Source: Artemia franciscana | Taxonomy: Eukaryota > Arthropoda > Branchiopoda > Anostraca > Artemiidae | Assembly: GCF_032884065.1 (NCBI RefSeq) | Contig: NC_088875.1 | Location: 49,278,971 to 49,342,970 of the forward strand | DNA length: 64,000 nucleotides | Direction of reading: 5' to 3' | In this document: positions 56,985 to 64,000 of the stretch, in pieces | Numbering within the stretch: position 1 is the stretch's first letter | Layout of the letters: every line of letters starts with the position of its first letter | Position numbers and translations under genes: made by a program | The notes under the pieces: model-generated | What the model saw: the letters and a program-made list of their open reading frames with translations, nothing else | Database searches by the model: none | What the model was told of the DNA's origin: nothing

Positions 56985-59120
56985 TCTTTTTCTCTGGCCT
57001 TAGTTCTTAATTATTCTGGCCTTAGAAAACTCCTGTTGATTGAGCAGAACTTTAAGCCATAGCACTGGTCTTTTCCAATTTTAGAAATAATCTTTTATGC
57101 CACCTCATTATAGGTAAAATATGTGGCTTATATTATTTATTCTCCATGAATTTTTGTTTTATTTGATTTCATTGATGTCAGTTGCTTTCTGTTAAAAATA
57201 CATTCATTTTCTTACATCAAGCTTCTTCTTTTGTGAAAAAATTTGAACTGTTTTTCTTTTTACATGTTTTATAAAATATAAAGGAATACCTGGCCCTTCA
57301 TTTCACTGATTCAACTAAAAGTATTTGAGGCATCTTACATCAAAATTCATCTGACACATTTTAATGTTTTTTTTAGATGACATAGTACACCATTAAAGGT
57401 TTGCATTTGCTTTGCTAAAAATTGTCTTAAAAAGTGCCAAGTTTAGTATTAGTGTTAATATTGTTCTTGCTGATGAGTATAATTGTTTTTAAAATTCCTT
57501 CTGTTTAAAGCATTTTAGAGAGATTCTGAGCCACCCATGGGTATAATGTTGTCACAAATGATTTTTCTCAAATGGGCTTGTGGAAAACAAATAGAACATA
57601 TAATTTCTCTTTTTTTATTATTTCAAGACTAGAATATCACAAAACTAAGCATTCATATTGCTGATTGTACCTTAAGTAAATACAATCCCTGATGAAGTTT
57701 TGTTGATACCTGTTTAAAAATTTATTTGTCTTAATAAAATACATATTGTTTGTGGGACAGCAATGAAAAATCAGCTATATGTAATTTCAGCTATAGATTT
57801 CCATATTAGGAGGGTTGGGGCTAAAGTAGAGCAGGGCTGCATGTAGAATGTGTTAGCTATAATTATTATGTAAATTACAAAGAATCATCTTTTTTTGACA
57901 GGTTTTCCTCTATAGGTCTACAGTCCTTCTCTTGGCTTATACCACATCAAGCATTATATAACCAGAGAAGAATAACTATCAAAAAGCTATATATACACAA
58001 GCACATGCTATTTAACAATGACTTCTCTAGTGCTTAACTATGACCCCTTAGTAATATTGACAAGAAATGAGGGTAAAACTGGTGCAAACAGTATTACTGG
58101 CTTTCATATGAAGTGAATATACCACTTGAAGGCTTATTTTTGTGCTCTTTACAAATATAATAATTGCTTCTACTGTAATTTCAGATTAAAGCACTTTTTG
58201 ACCTCTGACCTCTTAAAAATGACCTATATATGGGGTCATTACAAAACTGTAATAGTTTAGAAACAAAATTGGGCTATATATTTGCACATCAGGGAGGTGG
58301 GGGTAAAGCATAGCATATATTATCTATGTAAACTAACCATTGCTGTTTTTTTTTATGTGTTTGTGCACATCAAATTTTAATGAGAAGAGAAATCACTAGT
58401 GCAACAGCACAAATACATAAAAAAATTCCAGCAATGGTTAGTTTACGTATTTTAATATATGCTATACTTTCCACACACACCCCCCCCCCGGTGTGCATAT
58501 ATATATAGCCCAAATTTGTTTCTAAACTATTACAGATTTGTAATGACACCATATATAGGTCATTTTTAACAGGTCAAAAAGTGCTTAAATCTGAATTTGC
58601 GTTAGAAGCAATTATTATTTTTGTAAACAGCATTAAAAAGGCGTCAAGTGGTATATTCACTTCATTTGAAAGCCAGTAATACTGTTTAAACCAGTTTTAC
58701 CCATGGTAAACCAGTTTTACCCATGGTAAAACTGGTGCAAACATATATAGGTAACAGAAAAAGTGAAATTTAGTGTAAATGAAAATCAGTAACTGGATAC
58801 TGGCTCAAGGGGACCTAAAACAGGGCTATATAATTGCAGTTCAAAGAACGTGTTGATTTTTTAGCAAAAAAAAAAAAACACTTCCCTGACTAATTTAGGA
58901 CTTTGAATTAATTAGCCTACCGAAATTTTCCTATCCTATGCAATTGAAATAGTTTTCCCTTTTCAGAGCATTAAGACAATTTATCACAATAAAAAAATAT
59001 CCAAAGCATCTTGAATGGAATGACTAAAAAAAGGCAAATGACAACCACAATTTGAAATCTTACAATTAAACTTCTGGCCACACAAATTGTACTAGGCTAC
59101 CCAGATCTGAAATAATTGTT
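56985..59120 (-). repeat. Right arm of the large inverted duplication
   Basis: Inverted counterpart of 49365-52440, lacking the 50071-51652 segment and carrying its own insertion at 58072-58750. No genes are seen in it; the 60-codon minus ORF at 58370-58552 lies in the fold-back. Confidence 0.85.
58072..58750. repeat. Fold-back insertion in the right arm
   Basis: A near-complete palindrome of about 680 bp: the outer left ggtaaaactggtgcaaacag / gtattactggctttca pairs with the right tgaaagccagtaatactgtt; inner blocks (agtgaatataccacttga, aatagtttagaaacaaa, gtaaactaaccattgctg) pair likewise around a centre near 58395. A 20-bp phrase ccagttttacccatggtaaa is duplicated at the right end. The left arm of the big inverted repeat shows the empty site (gttactcatttcttg at ~49768-49782). 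Confidence 0.85.
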
Positions 59121-59752
59121 GAAGGTGTATTTACCTCTAAAATTACAAACAGACCCGAAGTCCCAGCCTCTTCCTTGTCAGAACTTCACATAGCATTAAA
59201 GCAATAATATAGGCTATTTTACACGTGACCAATGTTGTTATTATCGCAATTAATCTTGGCTGTTTTAAGTGACACGTGGCCAGACAAGTATTTGTTACTG
59301 ACCGTGTCCGAGAGCTTATTTCACAAAGAATGCTGCATCTAGATGCAGGGTTAATTCTGAATCCAGTCCGAAAGCTGTTTTCGTCATTTGTTCTTTGAAG
59401 CTCAAATCCCTACTCAACAGCAACTCAAGTAGCAGGGGAAGAAGCAACAGAAACAATAAATAACAAAGAAAAATAATAGAAACAAGGAAACTCAAGTAGC
59501 AGGGGAATGGAAGTACTGAACATTCTTTTGCTCCGTCTGATGGAGGAGCAATTTTTTCTCTTACAGATAATGGATGCCCAATTGTCAAGACTTTTTTTGC
59601 TACTGCAAGTACTTATTCAAACAAATTCCAGTCGGTTGATTGCACTGGTTAGTTCTGCAGTTTCTCACTGAGATATATAATGTAGGGATTCTGTCATGCA
59701 TGTATCTATAGATATTCTTTAGACAATGTCATAGAAAAGAAGATATAAGATC
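59121..59752. other. Unassigned stretch
   Basis: No gene supported. A short phrase (ctcaagtagcaggggaa) occurs twice, at 59425-59441 and 59490-59506. The ORF at 59316-59588 minus is Leu-rich, with no recognised family. Confidence 0.4.
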
Positions 59753-60952
59753 TTTCTATGCATCCAGTAGCCTATAGTGTGTCTTCAAGTCTCCTTTACC
59801 TTTATTGTGAAAAAGCCATTGATTTTTGTAGCATAATATATTTGCTATTTTATTAAAAATATCCTCTTTTTCTTTTTGAATGAACTCTCTTTGGACAGAA
59901 ACTGATTAAAATAACAGGAACTAAAGCACAAAATTAGGCTGGGTTAACAAAATGAGGTTAAATACAATTTGATTATCTATCCTAACTTGAGAAAAGGTAA
60001 ATTGTAAGCTTTTCAGATCTTGTGTTAGAGACATTTAAACTAGTTTGATTTTTTTTTGCTAATAGAAAACCAGTGCTTTTGTAGGGTATTGGCTAGTGCT
60101 GCCAACTCAAAAGTGGTGGCTCTAGGGGGTTAATGTATCATGATGCCACCAATGCAAAGAACTGTGTTGCCAGAGGATTTGTTAATTTCAACCAACCAAG
60201 AAAGCATAATAAATAATCAATTTCTTTCTTTCTTTCTGTGTATGATACACAGTATCAATCTACTTATTTACACTAAATTCCCATGGCTTGATAGCCTATT
60301 TACTATGCTATAAACAATGAAATAACTCCGAGTGTTCCAAGTATAAGAACTTTCTATGCATCCAGTATATTGTGTCTTCAAATCTCTCTTTTACCTTTAT
60401 TGTGAAAAAGCCATTGATTTTTGTAGCTTAAAATTTTTCGCTATTTTATCAAAAATATCTTCTTTTTTCTTTTTGAATGAACTCTCTTTGGTCAGAAACT
60501 GATTAGCCTAACAGGAACTAAAGAACAAAATTAGGCTGGGTCAATTTTATTCACCTGTTATATGCAGGTTGAATACAATTTAATTATCCAAACTAACTTG
60601 AAAAAAGGTGAATTGTAAGCTGTTTGTAATCTTTTCAGGTCTTGAGTTAAATACATTTAAACTAGTTTGATTTTTTTTTTGCTAATAGAAAACTAGTGCT
60701 CTTGTAGGGCATTGCCTAGTGCTGCCAACTCAGAACTGGCGACTCTAGGGGTTAATGCATCTTGATGCCATCAATGCAAGGAACTGTGTTGTCAGAGGAT
60801 TTGTTAATTTCAACCAAGAAAACATAATAAATCATCAACTTCTTTCTTTCTTTTTGCTCTTGCCTATGATACACAGTATCAATTCAATTATTTACACTAA
60901 ATTCCCATGGCTTGATGGCCCATTCATTATGCTATAAACAATGAAATATACT
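59753..60952 (+). repeat. ~600-bp tandem direct duplication (two units)
   Basis: Unit 1 (59753-60350) and unit 2 (60351-60952) agree along almost the full length, from tttctatgcatccagta to gctataaacaatgaaata, with small indels and scattered substitutions. Each unit carries a TTTC run (60222-60237 and 60841-60853). No gene. Confidence 0.9.
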
Positions 60953-62547
60953 TTCCAAATGTTTAGCCAAAGACAGCCATCCTCTACATCACCATTCTTC
61001 CAGCAAAATAAAGAAAAGTGTAAGTTTAATCTTCTTATTTTCATTGAGAGCTAACACTAACATCCCAATTTTAAATAGTTTTATGATAAAAAAGCTTTAT
61101 TTAATCCATATTACATTATAAATAAAATAAAATAGAATCAAAATATCTTTTAGTATTATTTTTGCAGTTAGTTTCTCCTCTAAATTGCACCCAATTATTT
61201 TAATTTTCCACAGATATTTTAGGAAGCTAATTATGAAAATAACCTAAGCTGTAGGATTTTCGATTCTCAGGAGGAATAAAATTCCGAGTACAGCCTGCTG
61301 CCAACAGGATATACAATAGTGTTTAAACTTACATGAAGTTGTAAAGGAGCTGACTGCTTTTTGTTGGTTGATTGTTTGGGACTAACAACTCTTATGACAA
61401 TGGTACTTGTATTGGTGGCAGTTTATAGTATCTAACCTTTAAACCCTCTGGTTCTGAGTCTACTAAGGTAGTCAATACTCCACATGCCCACAAGCAAAGA
61501 AACAGTGAAGCCCACCACTAATCAGCTGCAATGGGGCTGGTAATGGAATAACAATAGAATCTGATTGTTGTAGATACCACAAAATTGTGACTTCAGGTCC
61601 CATTGAGGGTTTTTAAATATTTTTTTTGTGAATTAACTTTATCTCTATATGATTGTTCAGCTTGTCTATGAACTAATTACCTTTCTACCCAGAAACTGTA
61701 TAGCCAAGCAATGATGAGTTTCAAGACTAGTCGTTTAATAGGGAATATAATAATACAATAATAATAATTAATAATACAAGTTGTATAAGAAAGTAGGCTA
61801 CTCTGCAAAGTTAAAGAAAGAAAGAAGAAAAAGTCTGAAACCTAGAAGGATGTAAGTACTTACATGAGAGAATATAACTGCAAAAATTATAAAACCGTTT
61901 ATCAAAAGTGATTTTTAATCATCACAGTTAAGACCTATAAAATTGACTGGTTAGGCCATAATGCTTTTTGTGCTATCAATCTATCAAAAAACTATAGAAA
62001 CAATATATGTTTGGTTAAATAGACAGTGCACAAGCTAATGCTGACATTTTTGTTTAGAAATTAATTACAGAAGTTTAAGTTGAAAAATCTTAATGGTTTT
62101 ACCAATTTCTAGCTGCTTAGAATCTATCAATCAATCAGTTTATTTGGCCAATATCTACATGAGATACTTTGGATGTGTCAATGATACAAAACGCACAGTT
62201 GAAATTAAACAAAAATATTGACAGTTATAAATAAAGAAACTAAATCAAAAATATATTTACAATTACTCAAATCTTATGTTTACAATTTAATTAATCAGCA
62301 GTAAGTTTAATTCAATCAACAGGAATTCCTAGTATTAAATACATATTGGTATTAAGGCTCTCTGACCAAAATTTTTTTTGAACTGTGTCAAGTTAAACTA
62401 TTTACCATTAATACTGTTGTCTACTACACTTGACCTTGTTTAATCTAGTAGAGATATGTTTTTACATCATCATAAAAATGATTTAAGGAAATTGATGGTA
62501 TTGGTTGAAAATATGGTATTTCTTGTACAAGCAAATTTTTCTTTCAG
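60953..62547. other. Non-coding stretch upstream of the transposase exon
   Basis: AT-rich; short TAA-rich runs at 61744-61780. No coding signal. It ends in a pyrimidine-rich acceptor, aaatttttctttcag (62533-62547). Confidence 0.45.
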
Positions 62548-63599
62548 AGATCACTAAGATACTCCATGATTGGCTATACACCAAAGATATTCACATACTT
62601 CGACAAGCCTCAACAGTTCAAAGAGCACTTTAGAATAAGCCTTCCTGCATTTCATTTGTTAATGAAGACAACTGGGAGTCACAAATCCCAAGGCTGGAAT
62701 GATGAAATAGAATGGACTGTATTTTTAGCCTGGATTGCTTCTGGTGCATCCTATCGAGTTGTTGGCCTTGCTGGTGGCATGGCTAGACAATCTGTTTGTG
62801 ACATAGTACACCGCAGAATGAAGATCTTACTTTCAAAATTAAATCGGTCATTAAAGTGCCAACTAGCTTGCAGCAGCTTGACCAGATTGGTGCAGGCTTT
62901 GCTGCATGTGCTCAGTCAAGTGCTTTCTAATGCGCTATAGGAGCAATTGATGGAAGCCACATTAGCTGCCATGTACCACAGAACATACAGAAAGAGCATA
63001 TTAACAGAAAGAAAAGATTAAGCATTCAGCTTCAAGCCGTGTGTGACCACGAAAAGAAATTTCTTGATATTTTTGTTGGGTATCCAGGATCTGTACATGA
63101 TTCTAGAGTTTTACGGAATTCGCCATTGTTTAAAAATAGACTTTATCCTCTTAGTGGATATTGTATTCTTGGTGACTCAGGCTACCCATGTATAACATCA
63201 CCAATTGCCTTGGTGACACCCTTTAAAGAACCCTTGGCAAGCTCAAATTGAAGTTTCAAAAAGTTCAACACTTCATGTTCTAAGGCTCGAGTTGTGATTG
63301 AGATTGCTTTTGGACTCTTAAAATTGAGATGGAGAAGTATTTCTGATAAGGACCTCTCAGTTAACATAAGTAGATGTAGTGAAGTAGTTATGTGTTGTTG
63401 CATACTCCATAACATATGTATTGCTAGTTTTGATGATTGGAACACCGGATATATGAGGCCCAATAGGCAAACAAACCCCAGTTTCGAAAGTGATGAAATG
63501 GAAGGTTCTGCTTTGCGCAACAATCTGTACAACCAGTTCATGAATGCAGCATCAGACAATCAAAGAACACCAGTTCCGTCCTCTGATCACCAATACTAG
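62548..63599 (+). pseudogene. HARBI1-like (PIF/Harbinger) transposase, lightly damaged
   Basis: The exon appears to begin after ctttcag at 62547. Order: FKEHFRISLPAFHLLMKTTG, EWTVFLAWIASGASYRVVGL and MARQSVCDIVHRR (helix-turn-helix part). After a shift at ~62858 and a stop TAA at ~62928 comes the DDE domain: IGAIDGSHISCHVPQNIQKE (first Asp), RLSIQLQAVCDHEKKFLDIF, VGYPGSVHDSRVLRNSPLF (VHDSRV), CILGDSGYP (second Asp), a TGA at 63249, then SKARVVIEIAFGLLKLRWRS (third acidic residue, Glu of VIE) and a CCCILHNICI tail to the stop at 63599. All catalytic acidic residues are present; only one shift and two stops separate it from an intact gene of ~350 codons. HARBI1-type nucleases move DNA with a 3-bp target (often TNA). 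No terminal repeats were found in the window. Confidence 0.85.
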
Positions 63600-64000
63600 T
63601 GAATTCAGTAAACCTTCTTTGTTTTGTGTGCTTGCATTTAATCAAATATAGCGCATTTAATTGAATCTAGCTCATTGTTGTTATTTCATATTTTGATAAT
63701 TGAGTAAATAATTATTATTAATACTTGTTGAGCCCAAGCTGACTGGGAAATATATATTGAAGCAATCTGAAAAACGGATTGTCAGCTGCAATGTTTTAAC
63801 AGCGATGTTTTGGTCCTTCTCGGCAAAGTCCTTGTCAGGAATTTGATGAGGATCCTACCAAGAAAGGAAAAAGTGACAATCTATTTCGCTTTCATGTCAG
63901 GGTTTTTAGGGAAAAAAGCTATATTTTACACGTTTTACAAATATCTGAGGAAACTAACATTAGGGAGTAATGACAAGCTTTATGCTTCCAATGTATTGAA
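63600..64000. other. Sequence downstream of the HARBI1-like gene
   Basis: No gene recognised; possible 3' flank of the transposon. Confidence 0.4.

Noticed and set aside
59316-59588. 90-codon Leu-rich minus ORF, signal-peptide-like
   Set aside because: It is low-complexity sequence with a duplicated phrase, no family resemblance and no gene context.

Overview
The window looks like AT-rich, repeat-packed nuclear DNA of an invertebrate animal, most likely an arthropod; a crustacean such as a brine shrimp is only a guess from the general feel of the repeats. I see no prokaryotic gene organisation, no rRNA or tRNA gene and no CRISPR array. Nearly all recognisable coding sequence belongs to transposable elements at different stages of decay. 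The few ORFs of any length are interrupted by frameshifts and stops, and only one possible host-type exon (49.09 kb) stands out.

Left part (0-19 kb): a Helitron with an intact 3' terminus and a broken Pif1-type helicase (0.82-2.8 kb, minus strand); a 5'-truncated LINE (2.8-3.86 kb); a fossil protein-primed family-B DNA polymerase of the Polinton/Maverick type (3.86-5.35 kb); a DNA transposon with long (~480 bp) terminal inverted repeats around a transposase-like gene and a nuclease-like/Cys-rich region (7.61-12.54 kb, Academ-like); a hAT transposase pseudogene (14.7-16.26 kb) whose 5' end is fused to a fold-back repeat with a 159-bp tandem array (16.26-17.2 kb); and a second hAT fragment (18.4-18.8 kb).

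Middle part (19-49 kb): one LINE (19.1-22.3 kb, resumed at 27.22-27.77 kb) is split by a second, nearly full-length LINE (22.33-27.22 kb) whose ORF1 starts with a PWWP-type domain. Next come a TA microsatellite between two direct repeats, an R1-type LINE remnant (31.0-32.97 kb), an ISL2EU-like transposase fossil (33.6-34.2 kb), a piggyBac element with TTAA at both ends and an apparent empty site next to it (35.17-37.81 kb), a Ty3/Gypsy reverse transcriptase with a probable 3' LTR (38.9-42.0 kb), a PIF/Harbinger transposase fossil (44.8-45.7 kb) and a third LINE with a long open RT frame (46.9-48.7 kb).

Right part (49-64 kb): a large imperfect inverted duplication, left arm 49.37-52.44 kb and right arm 56.98-59.12 kb. 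Its spacer holds a Penelope-like RT (52.49-54.42 kb), a 780-bp fold-back (55.15-55.93 kb) and a complete 805-bp non-autonomous Helitron (55.945-56.749 kb). The right arm carries a further 680-bp palindromic insertion whose empty site is preserved in the left arm. After a ~600-bp direct tandem duplication (59.75-60.95 kb) comes a HARBI1-like transposase gene (62.55-63.60 kb) with a plausible splice acceptor and few lesions.

The elements do not work together as a pathway. The layout is best read as nested insertions, and several pre-insertion sites can be read directly. The most unusual item is the PWWP domain at the start of a LINE ORF1.
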